Both the position numbers and the translations under genes were made by a program. Of a stretch of DNA of 32,282 bases, positions 1 to 7,932 are shown in pieces. Numbering within the stretch: the first letter of the stretch is position 1; every line of letters starts with the position of its first letter. Source of the stretch: Actinomycetes bacterium. GTDB lineage: Bacteria; Actinomycetota; Acidimicrobiia; Acidimicrobiales; RAAP-2. The notes under the pieces were generated by a model, which was given only the letters and a program-made list of their open reading frames with translations, had not been told where the DNA came from and ran no database searches. Location of the stretch: positions 1-32,282 of the forward strand of contig JAKAQM010000017.1 in assembly GCA_021822565.1 (NCBI GenBank), written 5' to 3'.

Positions 1-392
1 ACCTCGACGGCCTTGCCGCGGCGAATCGTGCGGTGTCGGGCGCGCTGGACCGGATCGACCCGATGCCCGGAAGCTACACGCTCGAGGTGTCGAGCCCGGG
101 TCTGGAGCGGCGGCTGCGCCGGCCGGCGCACTTCGCGCGCGCGCTCGGCGAGACGGTCTCGCTGCGGCTCGTGCCCGGATCCGGCGAGGTACGACGCCTG
201 CGGGGTCGCCTCGCCGAGGCCGACGAGCACGGCGTGCGGGTGGATGGCCCCGAGGTGCCCGGCGGTTCGGCGCGCGTCGCGTACGACAGGATCGAGCGGG
301 CCCGCACGGTGTTCGAGTGGGGCGCCAAGCCGGCGCCGTCCCCGAGCCGCGCCAGGGCGCCGAAGGGCAAAGAGAGGGCGACGACGTCATGA
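1..392 (+). CDS. rimP: Ribosome maturation factor RimP (5'-truncated by window edge)
   Basis: This is the C-terminal part of RimP, the factor that assists late assembly of the 30S ribosomal subunit. The frame is open from base 3, so the true start lies outside the window. About 129 residues are visible. The motif SYTLEVSSPGLERRL is the conserved RimP signature that ends the N-terminal domain. It is followed by the small SH3-like C-terminal domain (VSLRLVPGSG, then a GxxxVxxDG-type strand) and a short basic tail. The stop codon TGA (390-392) overlaps the ATG of nusA, which suggests translational coupling. rimP directly upstream of nusA is the usual bacterial arrangement and supports the call. 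Nothing looks broken in the visible part. Confidence 0.93.
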   Translation, partial: LDGLAAANRAVSGALDRIDPMPGSYTLEVSSPGLERRLRRPAHFARALGETVSLRLVPGSGEVRRLRGRLAEADEHGVRVDGPEVPGGSARVAYDRIERARTVFEWGAKPAPSPSRARAPKGKERATTS

Positions 393-1630
393 GCAAGACC
401 AATTTCGAATTCCTGGACGCGTTGGGCCAGATCGCGCGTGACAAGGGCATCTCCGTCGAGACCCTTCTCGACGCGCTCGCCAATGCCCTGGTGGCCGCGT
501 ACAAGCGGCGCCCGGACGCCGCCGAGGAGGCCGTGGTCACGATCGACCCCGAATCCGGTGAGATCCGCGTCTACGGGCAGGAGCTCGACGAGGACGGCAA
601 CGTCGTGAACGAGTGGGACGACACGCCCGCGGACTTCGGGAGGATCGCCGCACAGACCGCCAAGCAGGTCATCCTCCAGAGGATCCGCGAGGTCGAGCGG
701 GACATGAAGTACGAGGAGTACGCAGGTCGCGAGGGGGACATCGTGACCGGCATCGTCCAGCAGACCGACAACCGCTACACCCTGCTCGACCTCGGCAAGG
801 TCGAGGCACTGCTGCCCCAGGCCGAGCAGGTTCCCTTCGAGCGCTACGAGCACGGCACGCGGCTCAAGGCCTACATCGTCGAGGTGCGCAAGACGACCAA
901 GGGCCCGCAGATCGTGGTGAGCCGCACGCATCCCGGCCTCGTCAAGCGGCTGTTCGAGCTGGAGGTGCCGGAGATCTCCTCAGGGGTCGTCGAGATCAAG
1001 GCGGCCGCGCGGGAGCCCGGGCATCGCACGAAGATCGCCGTGTGGTCCAACGATCCGAACGTCGACCCTGTCGGCGCGTGCGTCGGTGCGCGCGGCTCCC
1101 GGGTGCGCATGGTGACGAACGAGCTGCGCGGCGAGCGCGTCGACGTCGTGCCCTTCTCGGACGACCCGGTCGAGTTCATCCAGAACGCGCTCGCGCCGGC
1201 ACGCGTTCGAGAGGTGCGGCTCGACGAAGAGACCGGTACCGCTACCGTCATCGTGAGCGATTACCAGCTCTCCCTGGCAATCGGCAAGGAAGGGCAGAAC
1301 GCCCGCTTGGCCGCGCGGCTCACGGGCTGGCGAATCGACATCAAGAGCGAGAGCCAGCTCGAAGAAGAGGAAGCCGGGTACGCCGGGCAGGAATGGGCTG
1401 AGGGCGAGTGGATCGAGAACGAGACGGGCGAGATGGTCTGGAAGCCCGCCGAGGGCGGGGAGGCGATCTCGGCGACCGAATGGACCCATGCGGCCGACTC
1501 CGTCGAGGACGGCGCGGCGGCCGACGGCGCGGCGGCGGACGCCTCGCCGGTGAGAGCCTCTGGCGAGAACGGCCCGGCGGACCCGCCGGCGCCCGGACCG
1601 GCGGCAGCCCACGAGGAGGCCGGCGCATAG
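389..1630 (+). CDS. nusA: Transcription termination/antitermination factor NusA
   Basis: NusA binds RNA polymerase and nascent RNA and modulates pausing, termination and antitermination. The product is 413 residues. I start it at ATG 389 ([12 protein letters not shown]), because that codon overlaps the rimP stop and is preceded by a GAGAGG ribosome-binding site at 372-377. In-frame ATG 317 would lie deep inside rimP. Order of parts: an N-terminal RNAP-binding domain (about 1-125), an S1 domain (about 130-200, starting near [11 protein letters not shown]), KH1 ([12 protein letters not shown]) and KH2 ([19 protein letters not shown]). An acidic, Ala/Pro-rich tail of about 80 residues follows. 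As usual in actinobacteria, there are no C-terminal acidic-repeat domains of the E. coli type. The stop TAG (1628-1630) abuts ylxR. Confidence 0.97.
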   Translation: MSKTNFEFLDALGQIARDKGISVETLLDALANALVAAYKRRPDAAEEAVVTIDPESGEIRVYGQELDEDGNVVNEWDDTPADFGRIAAQTAKQVILQRIREVERDMKYEEYAGREGDIVTGIVQQTDNRYTLLDLGKVEALLPQAEQVPFERYEHGTRLKAYIVEVRKTTKGPQIVVSRTHPGLVKRLFELEVPEISSGVVEIKAAAREPGHRTKIAVWSNDPNVDPVGACVGARGSRVRMVTNELRGERVDVVPFSDDPVEFIQNALAPARVREVRLDEETGTATVIVSDYQLSLAIGKEGQNARLAARLTGWRIDIKSESQLEEEEAGYAGQEWAEGEWIENETGEMVWKPAEGGEAISATEWTHAADSVEDGAAADGAAADASPVRASGENGPADPPAPGPAAAHEEAGA

Positions 1631-1926
1631 CGTCCGAGCGGACGTGTGTCGGGTGCCGCCGGCGCGCCCCGCAGAGCGAGCTGCTCCGCCTGGTCCGCAC
1701 GCCCGGTGGCTCGCTCGCTGTCGGTCGCGCCCTGCCCGGGCGTGGTGCGTGGATCTGTGTGGGGTCACCGACCTGCCTCGAGCGGGCCGGCCGCCGCGGG
1801 GCACTCGAGCGGGCGCTGCGCTCCCAGCTCGCGCCCGGGGCGGTCGATGCGCTCGTCCGGCGGATCGGCGGCGCTGACGATGTGGGAGGATGGAAGAACA
1901 CTCCGGCTGCCCAAAGGGAAGCCTGA
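1627..1926 (+). CDS. ylxR: YlxR-family RNA-binding protein (start codon unclear)
   Basis: This is a small basic protein of the YlxR family (DUF448), found between nusA and infB in many bacteria and reported in Bacillus to interact with RNase P. The diagnostic motif [11 protein letters not shown] is followed by [27 protein letters not shown] and a basic C-terminal helix. The pair of cysteines in CVGC and the later Cys are as in the family. The start is a problem. The conserved part begins at codon 1639, and the frame has no ATG, GTG or TTG between ATG 1480 (50 codons inside nusA) and that motif. I place it provisionally at ATA 1627, which overlaps the nusA stop as ATAG, the same geometry as the ATGA/GTGA overlaps elsewhere in the window. 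A non-canonical start, or a start inside nusA, are both possible. Confidence 0.85.
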   Translation: MASERTCVGCRRRAPQSELLRLVRTPGGSLAVGRALPGRGAWICVGSPTCLERAGRRGALERALRSQLAPGAVDALVRRIGGADDVGGWKNTPAAQREA

Positions 1927-1950
1927 GACCGCGAAGGACACCGAGGAACC

Positions 1951-4900
1951 TTGCCGAAGAAGATCCGCGTTTACGAGCTCGCCCGTGAGCTGGGCCTGAC
2001 GAACAAAGAGGCGCTCGACCTCTCCCTGTCTCTGGGGATCGGGGTGAAGAGCCACTCGTCCTCCATCGAGGAGGCTCAGGCGGACCGCGTCCGGCGCAAG
2101 GCCGACGCCGAGGGGCTGCGCCGTCCTGTCCAGCCCGAGGAAGCGCCCGCGCCGGCGAAGAAGACCTCGCCCGCCCGCCCGGCTGCAGAGCGCACCCCCA
2201 TCCATGAAGCACCCGAAGCAGGCGCCCAGCGCCCACGGCTCGTGACCAGTCGCGGAGCGGGCGCGCCTGCCCGTCCCGCTCCTTCTGCTCCTGCCGCAGC
2301 CGCCACGGGGGCCGTCTCGTCGGCACCGCCAAGCCCCGTCGCACCCGCTGCATCGGCGGCGCCTGCTGCATCGGCGGCGCCTGCTGCTCCCTTGGCGCCG
2401 GCTGCGCCAGGGGTCCCGGCTGCGCCAGGGGTCCCGGCTGCGCCAGCTCCGCCATCTGCCCCAGGGGTCCCGGCTGCGCCGGCTGCTCCTGCCGCGGCCG
2501 CCACGGGGACCGTCTCGTCGGCAGCGCCAAGCCCGGTCGCGCCCGCTGCATCGGCGGCGCCTGCTACCCCAGCTGCGCCTGCTACCCCAGCTGCGCCTGC
2601 TACCCCAGCTGCGCCTGCTACCCCAGCGGCGCCCGCTGCCTCCGCGGCGCCCGCTGCCTCCGCGGCGCCCGCTGCTCCAGCCACACGAGCTGCGGGTCCA
2701 ACTGGCGGGGACCGGCCATCGCCGACGCGATCGCCCGCATCCGCAAGTCCGCCATCTCGCCCGCTTGGTGCGCCGCGCCCGCCGGCGTCTTCACCTTCGA
2801 TCGGCCAGCGGCCGCCTCAGCACCCAGGCTCGGCCCCGCGTGCCGGCGCGCCGGGTGCCGCGGGTGCGCCACGCCCTGCGCGAGCGCCGCTCAGCCCTTC
2901 GGGCAAGCCGGTGCCGCCACCTCCCGGCAGACCGCCGCTCGGTCCGAGTGGTCGACCGATCCCGCCGCCTCCTGGAATGGGGGGGCGCCGGCCTTCTCCG
3001 CCCGCTGGCCGGACGGGGTATCCGCCGCGCACCGGCGGCCGCCCGCCGGGCGCCGGGGGCGCGGGCCGCCCCAGCGGCGGTGGAAGCTTCCCGTCCCGAG
3101 CCGGTGGCTTCGGGCGACCGAGCACGCCTGGCGCGCCTCCGGGTGGCCGAGGCGGCCTGGCTGGACGCCGCCTACCCCAGCGCAGGGCGCGCCGACGCCG
3201 GAGGAACCTCGAAGAGCTCGAGCCCACGCAGCTCACGACGTACACGCCGTCGACTGCCCCGGTGCCCGAGGGCGAGATCATCGTGGAGCGCGGCTCGACC
3301 GCTCGTGACCTCGGGCCGAAGCTGAACCGCTCGGCCGGTGACGTCGTCCGTTTCCTGCTCCTCCAAGGCGAGATGGTCACTGCGACCCAATCGCTGACCG
3401 ACGACATGATCGAGCTGTTCGCAGCCGAGCTCGGTGCCAACGTCCGCCTCGTCGACCCTGGAGAGGAGCGAGAGGCCGAGCTGCTCGCCAAGTACTTCGA
3501 GGGCGACGAGGAAGAGGAAGAGCGCGAGGAGGATCTTCGCCCGCGCCCCCCGGTGGTCACGGTGATGGGCCACGTCGACCACGGCAAGACCCTCCTGCTC
3601 GACCGGATCCGTCGGACCAACGTCGTCGCCGGCGAAGCGGGAGGGATCACCCAGCACATCGGCGCCTACCAGGTCACATGGCGTGGTCACCCGATCACGT
3701 TCATCGACACGCCGGGCCACGAGGCGTTCACGGCGATGCGCGCCCGCGGCGCCGAGGTGACCGACATCGTCGTCTTGGTCGTCGCGGCGGATGACGGCGT
3801 GATGCCGCAGACCGTCGAAGCCATCGACCACGCGAAGGCGGCGGAGGTCCCCATCGTGGTCGCCATCAACAAGATGGACAGGTTGGACGCGAACCCCGAC
3901 CGTGTCCAGCAGCAGCTGGCTGAGCGCGGCCTTGTGCCCGAGGCGTGGGGCGGCGACACCATCGTCGTGCCGGTCTCGGCGCTCGAAGGCACGGGCATCG
4001 ACGAGCTGCTCGAGCAGATCACGCTGGTGGCCGAGGTCGAGGAGCTCCGGGCGAGCCCTGAGGGCAGGGCTCGCGGCACGGTGCTCGAAGCGAACCTCGA
4101 GGCTGGCCGCGGGCCGGTCGCCACCGTGATCGTCGAGTCGGGGACGCTCCGCATCGGCGACCCCGTGGTCGCGGGTGCCGCGTGGGGTCGAGTGAAGGCG
4201 CTGGTCGACGACCGGGGCGACCACGTGAAGGAGGCGCTGCCATCCATGCCCGTCCAGGTTCTGGGCTTCTCGGAGCCTCCTCAGGCCGGCGACGAGCTGC
4301 GCGTCGCGAAAGACCTCACCACGGCCCGCACGCTCGGCGAGGCGCGTGCGCAGCGCTTCCGCCTCTCCGGACATCTTCCCGCCCCCTCGGCGGCGGTGGG
4401 TGCCCGCCTCGAGGACCTCTTCGAGCAGATCCAGCGTGGCGAGACCGCGACGTTGAACCTCGTCGTCAAAGCCGACGTCCAGGGGTCGCTCGAGGCGGTC
4501 ACCGAGAGCCTGCGCAAGCTCGAGCGTGAAGATGTCAAGCTCGCCTTCGTCCACAGGGGAATCGGCGGCATCACGGAGAACGACGTGCAGCTCGCGCGTG
4601 CGTCGAACGCCACGATCATCGGCTTCAACGTCCGCCCCGATCGGCGCGCCCGCGAGCTCGCGGCGCTGAACGACGTCGAGATCCGCACGTACGAGATCAT
4701 CTACAAGCTTCTCGAGGACATCGAGGCGGCGATGCTCGGCATGCTCACCCCCGAGACCGAAGAGGTCGTCACGGGCGAGGCCGAGGTGCGCCAGGTCTTC
4801 CGGATCCCGAGGGTGGGGGCCGTTGCGGGGTGCTACGTCCGGGAGGGCACCATCACGCGGGGGTCGAAAGTGCGGTTCTTGCGCGAGGGTGTCGTCATCT

Positions 4901-5055
4901 GGCGCGGAGCGATCACCTCGCTCCGCCGCTTCAAGGAGGATGTCCGAGAGGTGCAGGCCGGGTACGAGTGTGGCATCGGCCTCTCCGACTACCAGGACCT
5001 GAAGGAGGGCGACGTGATCGAGACCTTCGAGGAGCGCGAGATCGCGCGGACCTGA
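1951..5055 (+). CDS. infB: Translation initiation factor IF-2
   Basis: IF-2 is the GTPase that brings initiator fMet-tRNA to the 30S subunit and promotes subunit joining. The product is 1034 residues, starting at TTG 1951 with GAGGA at 1943-1947. Parts in order: an IF2_N domain (about 1-50); a very long Ala/Pro-, then Pro/Gly/Arg-rich linker (about 60-430); a second IF2_N-type domain (about 445-500, [14 protein letters not shown]); the G domain with G1 GHVDHGKT (about 539-546), G2 GITQHIGA, G3 DTPGHE and G4 NKMD (640-643); then domains II, III and IV ending near the C-terminus. The linker is built from tandem repeats and is the only unusual part. Long disordered linkers are common in actinobacterial IF-2. 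rbfA follows after 6 bases. Confidence 0.97.
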   Translation: MPKKIRVYELARELGLTNKEALDLSLSLGIGVKSHSSSIEEAQADRVRRKADAEGLRRPVQPEEAPAPAKKTSPARPAAERTPIHEAPEAGAQRPRLVTSRGAGAPARPAPSAPAAAATGAVSSAPPSPVAPAASAAPAASAAPAAPLAPAAPGVPAAPGVPAAPAPPSAPGVPAAPAAPAAAATGTVSSAAPSPVAPAASAAPATPAAPATPAAPATPAAPATPAAPAASAAPAASAAPAAPATRAAGPTGGDRPSPTRSPASASPPSRPLGAPRPPASSPSIGQRPPQHPGSAPRAGAPGAAGAPRPARAPLSPSGKPVPPPPGRPPLGPSGRPIPPPPGMGGRRPSPPAGRTGYPPRTGGRPPGAGGAGRPSGGGSFPSRAGGFGRPSTPGAPPGGRGGLAGRRLPQRRARRRRRNLEELEPTQLTTYTPSTAPVPEGEIIVERGSTARDLGPKLNRSAGDVVRFLLLQGEMVTATQSLTDDMIELFAAELGANVRLVDPGEEREAELLAKYFEGDEEEEEREEDLRPRPPVVTVMGHVDHGKTLLLDRIRRTNVVAGEAGGITQHIGAYQVTWRGHPITFIDTPGHEAFTAMRARGAEVTDIVVLVVAADDGVMPQTVEAIDHAKAAEVPIVVAINKMDRLDANPDRVQQQLAERGLVPEAWGGDTIVVPVSALEGTGIDELLEQITLVAEVEELRASPEGRARGTVLEANLEAGRGPVATVIVESGTLRIGDPVVAGAAWGRVKALVDDRGDHVKEALPSMPVQVLGFSEPPQAGDELRVAKDLTTARTLGEARAQRFRLSGHLPAPSAAVGARLEDLFEQIQRGETATLNLVVKADVQGSLEAVTESLRKLEREDVKLAFVHRGIGGITENDVQLARASNATIIGFNVRPDRRARELAALNDVEIRTYEIIYKLLEDIEAAMLGMLTPETEEVVTGEAEVRQVFRIPRVGAVAGCYVREGTITRGSKVRFLREGVVIWRGAITSLRRFKEDVREVQAGYECGIGLSDYQDLKEGDVIETFEEREIART
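2287..2628 (+). repeat. Nested direct repeats in the infB linker
   Basis: An 81-bp module (27 codons) occurs at 2287-2367 and again, with few changes, at 2485-2565. Directly after the second copy, an 18-bp unit encoding APATPA is repeated four times (2557-2574, 2575-2592, 2593-2610, 2611-2628). Between the modules lie copies of an 18-bp unit encoding PGVPAA. All unit lengths are multiples of three, so the frame is kept. Confidence 0.95.
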
Positions 5056-5061
5056 GGTTCG

Positions 5062-5487
5062 ATGCCCGCCAGCCGTGGCTACCCGCGCGCGCTGCGGGTC
5101 AACGAGGTGCTCCGCCAGGTCATCGGTGAAGAGCTCGAGCGGCTTGCCGACGCCGACGAGCGACTTCGCCTCCTGACGGTGACCTCGGTGGAGGTCAGCG
5201 CGGATCTCCGCACTGCAACGGTGTTCCTGGCAGAGATGGACGAGGAGAGCGGCGCCGCGCTCGTGGAGCGCCGCGGGCAGCTCCAGCGCGTCGTCGGTCG
5301 CCAGGTCCGCATGAAGCGGACGCCACGCCTGCAGTTCGTGGTGGACCCCGCGGTGCGCGAGGGCGCGCGCGTCGAGGAGATCCTCCGCCGTCTCGAGGCA
5401 CAGCGCGCCGAGCGCGGCAGGGAGCCCGACCACCCTGACCACCCTGACCACCCGCCGGCGGTCGTGCCCGACGGAGGCCGCCGGTGA
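5062..5487 (+). CDS. rbfA: 30S ribosome-binding factor RbfA
   Basis: RbfA is a KH-fold protein needed for 16S rRNA 5' processing and late 30S maturation, and it acts with RimP and IF-2 encoded upstream. The product is 141 residues. Recognisable stretches are RVNEVLRQVIGEELERL at the N-terminus, the strand DLRTATVFLA, and the end of the KH-like fold, RTPRLQFVVD. The ATG at 5062 is 6 bases after the infB stop, and that stop region (CTGAGG) can serve as the ribosome-binding site. The C-terminal tail carries a DHP repeat of three 9-bp units (5428-5454) and is probably disordered. The stop overlaps the truB start as GTGA. Confidence 0.95.
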   Translation: MPASRGYPRALRVNEVLRQVIGEELERLADADERLRLLTVTSVEVSADLRTATVFLAEMDEESGAALVERRGQLQRVVGRQVRMKRTPRLQFVVDPAVREGARVEEILRRLEAQRAERGREPDHPDHPDHPPAVVPDGGRR

Positions 5488-6377
5488 GCTCGTCGGCCGT
5501 TGTCTCGGCTCCGACGGGGCTGCTGGTCGTGGACAAGGAGCCTGGGTGGACGTCACACGACGTCGTCGCTCGTGTCCGGTCGCTCTTCGGCCAGCGACGC
5601 GCCGGGCATGCAGGGACCCTCGACCCCGACGCGACGGGCGTGCTTCTCGTGGGTCTCGGGCGTGTGACGCGGGTGCTGCGGTTCCTGACCGCGTTGGGGA
5701 AGGAGTACACCGCGGAGATCGTCCTCGGCGTCGCGACGGACACCCTCGACGCGTCCGGGGCCGTCGTCGGCGAATGGGACATGAGTGGTGTGACGCTGGA
5801 GGAGGCTCGGGCGGCAGCGGCTGGGCTCACTGGCGTCGTCCAGCAGGTCCCGCCGATGGTGTCGGCGGTCAAAGTGGGCGGGAGGAGGCTTCACGAGCTG
5901 GCTCGACGCGGGATCGACGTCGAGCGCCCGGTTCGCACGGTGCGCGTCGAGCGATTCGACCTGGAGCCGACCGACGCGCCTGGCGTCCTGCGGGCCACCG
6001 TCGCGTGCTCCTCTGGCACCTACGTGCGCTCCCTCGCGGATGATCTCGGCTCGTCGCTGGGCGGCGGTGCGCACGTCCGACTGCTCAGGCGCACCCGTGT
6101 GGGGTCGTTCACGGTCGAGGAGGCCAAGCCCGTCGGTGCGCTGGACGCCTCGTCGCTTCGCTCACCCGCCGAGGCGCTTCGCGACCTCGACCGAGTGGCT
6201 GTCGACCACGACATCGCACGCGCCGTCGCGCGGGGCCGTCCGCTCGACAAGGTGCCGATCGGCGCGACGGGCGACGGTCCGTGGGCGATCCTCGACGAGA
6301 CCGGGAGGCTCCTCGCGGTGTACGAGCAGACAGCCGGCCACCGCATCCGCCCTGCGGTGGTCTTGGCGTCGCGCTGA
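5484..6377 (+). CDS. truB: tRNA pseudouridine(55) synthase TruB
   Basis: TruB converts U55 in the T-loop of tRNAs to pseudouridine. The product is 297 residues with a GTG start at 5484, which overlaps the rbfA stop (GTGA). Motif I, HAGTLDPDATGVL, is intact and contains the expected catalytic Asp47. Further family motifs are the KEYTAEIVLGVATDTLD strand, VPPMVSAVKVGGRRLHELAR and SSGTYVRSLADDLG. The C-terminus carries a PUA-like RNA-binding region (GRLLAVYE). The length is normal. The position between rbfA and ribF is the classic order of this operon. Confidence 0.96.
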   Translation: MSSSAVVSAPTGLLVVDKEPGWTSHDVVARVRSLFGQRRAGHAGTLDPDATGVLLVGLGRVTRVLRFLTALGKEYTAEIVLGVATDTLDASGAVVGEWDMSGVTLEEARAAAAGLTGVVQQVPPMVSAVKVGGRRLHELARRGIDVERPVRTVRVERFDLEPTDAPGVLRATVACSSGTYVRSLADDLGSSLGGGAHVRLLRRTRVGSFTVEEAKPVGALDASSLRSPAEALRDLDRVAVDHDIARAVARGRPLDKVPIGATGDGPWAILDETGRLLAVYEQTAGHRIRPAVVLASR

Positions 6378-6388
6378 GTGGGCCCGTC

Positions 6389-6394
6389 TATCCT
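6389..6394 (+). promoter_or_regulatory. Possible -10 box of a leaderless ribF promoter
   Basis: TATCCT lies 8 bases before GTG 6403, in the short truB-ribF gap. A transcript starting 7-8 bases after this box would begin at the GTG itself. No clear -35 hexamer is visible. The same arrangement recurs before other genes in this window. Confidence 0.4.
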
Positions 6395-6402
6395 CGGTCG
6401 TC

Positions 6403-7389
6403 GTGGAGGTCGTGTCCGTGGAGCAGCTGTCGGGTGCCGAGCTGGGCTCGGCGGTCACCATCGGCGCGTACGACGGCGTGCACATCGGCCATCGACACCT
6501 GCTCGATCTGCTTCGTGCGCGGGCCGATGCTCTCGGCGTCCCGGCGGTCGTCGTCACCTTCGACCGGCACCCTGCGACCGTGATCCGCCCCGAGTCCGCG
6601 CCACTGCTCCTCACGGACAACGAGCAGAAGCTCGAGCTGCTCGCTTCTTGCGGCGTCGACCTGACGGTCGTCGTCCGTTTCGACGCCGCACGTGCCAGCG
6701 AGTCCGCGGAGGACTTCGTCGAGGAGGTGCTGTGCGGCGCACTCGGGGCGAAGGTGATCGTCGTCGGCCGGGACTTCCACTTCGGTCGCAAGCGCTCAGG
6801 TGACGTCGAGCTGCTGCGTCGGCTCGGCGCGCTCGAGGGATTCAGCGTCGTGGGAGTGGCGCTCAGCGCCACAGGACACCCGACAGGGGAGGAGGACCAC
6901 GCCGTGCTCGCGGAGATCGTCTCTTCCACGCGGATCCGCGCGCTCCTCGCCGCCGGCGACGTCGCGGGCGCGGCACGCCTCCTGGGCCGAGCTCACGAGG
7001 TCCGCGGCGAAGTGGTCCACGGTGACGGGCGGGGCGGGTCGCAGCTCGGGATGCCGACCGCCAACGTCTCGGTGCCCTCGACCATCGCGGTCCCTGCTCT
7101 GGGCATCTACGCGGGCTGGTGCCGCCGCGCCGACCGGACGGTGCACCCCGCGGCGATCTCCGTGGGGGTTCGGCCGACCTTCGCTGCGACCGGCGAGCCG
7201 GCGCCTTCCGCCCTGGTGGAGGCTCACCTCATCGATTTCGAGGGCGATCTCTACGGCGAGCGGATCGGGGTGATGTTCACCGAGCGCCTGCGCGATGAGC
7301 GGCGGTTCGACCGGGTGCAAGACCTGGTGGACCAGATGTGGGCAGACGTGCGCGCCGCCCGTCGAGCGCTCGCGGCCGCCAAGGTCTGA
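6403..7389 (+). CDS. ribF: Bifunctional riboflavin kinase/FAD synthetase
   Basis: RibF phosphorylates riboflavin to FMN and adenylates FMN to FAD. The product is about 328 residues. The N-terminal FAD-synthetase (nucleotidyltransferase) domain shows GAYDGVHIGHRHLL with the HxGH motif, VVTFDRHP, VGRDFHFG and the SSTRIR motif. The C-terminal riboflavin-kinase domain shows HGDGRGGSQLGMPTANV (usually GxPTAN), ALGIYAGW and the VEAHLIDFEGDLYGE strand. Start choice: GTG 6403 is supported by TATCCT 8 bases upstream (leaderless). GTG 6418 is an alternative, with GGAGG at 6405-6409 as its ribosome-binding site. The difference is five residues before the conserved domain. It completes the truB-ribF pair conserved in this operon. 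Confidence 0.95.
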   Translation: MEVVSVEQLSGAELGSAVTIGAYDGVHIGHRHLLDLLRARADALGVPAVVVTFDRHPATVIRPESAPLLLTDNEQKLELLASCGVDLTVVVRFDAARASESAEDFVEEVLCGALGAKVIVVGRDFHFGRKRSGDVELLRRLGALEGFSVVGVALSATGHPTGEEDHAVLAEIVSSTRIRALLAAGDVAGAARLLGRAHEVRGEVVHGDGRGGSQLGMPTANVSVPSTIAVPALGIYAGWCRRADRTVHPAAISVGVRPTFAATGEPAPSALVEAHLIDFEGDLYGERIGVMFTERLRDERRFDRVQDLVDQMWADVRAARRALAAAKV

Positions 7390-7391
7390 GC

Positions 7392-7433
7392 CGCCCGCCG
7401 AGCACCGGCCGCGCGCCCGCCGAGCACCGGCCG
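7392..7433 (+). repeat. 22-bp tandem duplication in the ribF-rpsO gap
   Basis: A 20-base block at 7392-7411 (CGCCCGCCGAGC...) recurs exactly at 7414-7433, giving a period of 22. It lies just after ribF. Its unit length is not a multiple of three, in contrast to the repeats inside genes. Confidence 0.85.
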
Positions 7434-7454
7434 CCGCCGGACCGGCAGGCCTGC

Positions 7455-7460
7455 TAACGT
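7455..7460 (+). promoter_or_regulatory. Possible -10 box for rpsO
   Basis: TAACGT fits the actinobacterial TANNNT consensus and lies 61 bases before the rpsO start, which would give a leadered transcript of about 55 bases. The -35 region is G/C-rich with no recognisable hexamer, so this is tentative. Confidence 0.35.
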
Positions 7461-7521
7461 CCTGGTGGGTCGCGGCGCCGTCGCGCCCTCGCTCAGAGGA
7501 ACTACCGAGGTCTCACCGTCC

Positions 7522-7779
7522 ATGCCCGACAAGCAGGTCATCATCGCAGAGCATCGGCTCCACGAGTCCGACACCGGGTCACCCGAGGTCCAGATCGCCC
7601 TTTTGACCGACCGTATCGCGCACTTGACCGAGCACCTGAGGGTCCACAAGGGCGACCACCACACCCGAAGAGGGCTGATGAAGCTGATCGGGCGCCGCAG
7701 GCGGCTCCTCGACTACGTGCGGAGCAACGACGTGGAGCGGTACCGATCGATCATCGGGCGACTCGGGATCCGTCGCTAG
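7522..7779 (+). CDS. rpsO: 30S ribosomal protein S15
   Basis: S15 is a primary 16S rRNA-binding protein that organises the central domain of the 30S subunit. The product is 85 residues, close to the usual 88-89. It carries the family features: [26 protein letters not shown], the [25 protein letters not shown] helix with the rRNA-contacting HHTRRG segment, and the [12 protein letters not shown] end. I choose ATG 7522 because it matches the usual MP/MA start of the family. An in-frame upstream codon at 7465 would add 19 unrelated residues. CGAGG at 7506-7510 is a possible but distant ribosome-binding site. A strong hairpin follows the stop, and pnp comes next, as in many bacteria. Confidence 0.96.
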   Translation: MPDKQVIIAEHRLHESDTGSPEVQIALLTDRIAHLTEHLRVHKGDHHTRRGLMKLIGRRRRLLDYVRSNDVERYRSIIGRLGIRR

Positions 7780-7784
7780 CAGAA

Positions 7785-7816
7785 CGAACCGCCCGGCCGT
7801 TGGGTCGGGCGGTTCG
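7785..7816 (+). terminator. rpsO-pnp intergenic hairpin
   Basis: An 11-bp perfect inverted repeat (7785-7795 with 7806-7816, CGAACCGCCCG paired to its complement) can extend inward by one G-U and two G-C pairs to a 14-bp stem with a GTTG loop. It starts 6 bases after the rpsO stop. There is no T-run after it, so it may be a U-tract-less terminator or a processing/stability hairpin. In E. coli the rpsO-pnp gap carries both a terminator and an RNase III site. Confidence 0.7.
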
Positions 7817-7932
7817 CACAATGAAACGGGCACGCCGCGCCGTCGGCTGCCAGTCGCCGACCACCAGGGAGCACCAGGTGATCGACCACTGGGAACCGGC
7901 CACGGAGACGCCCTCTGGAAAAAGGAGCATCG

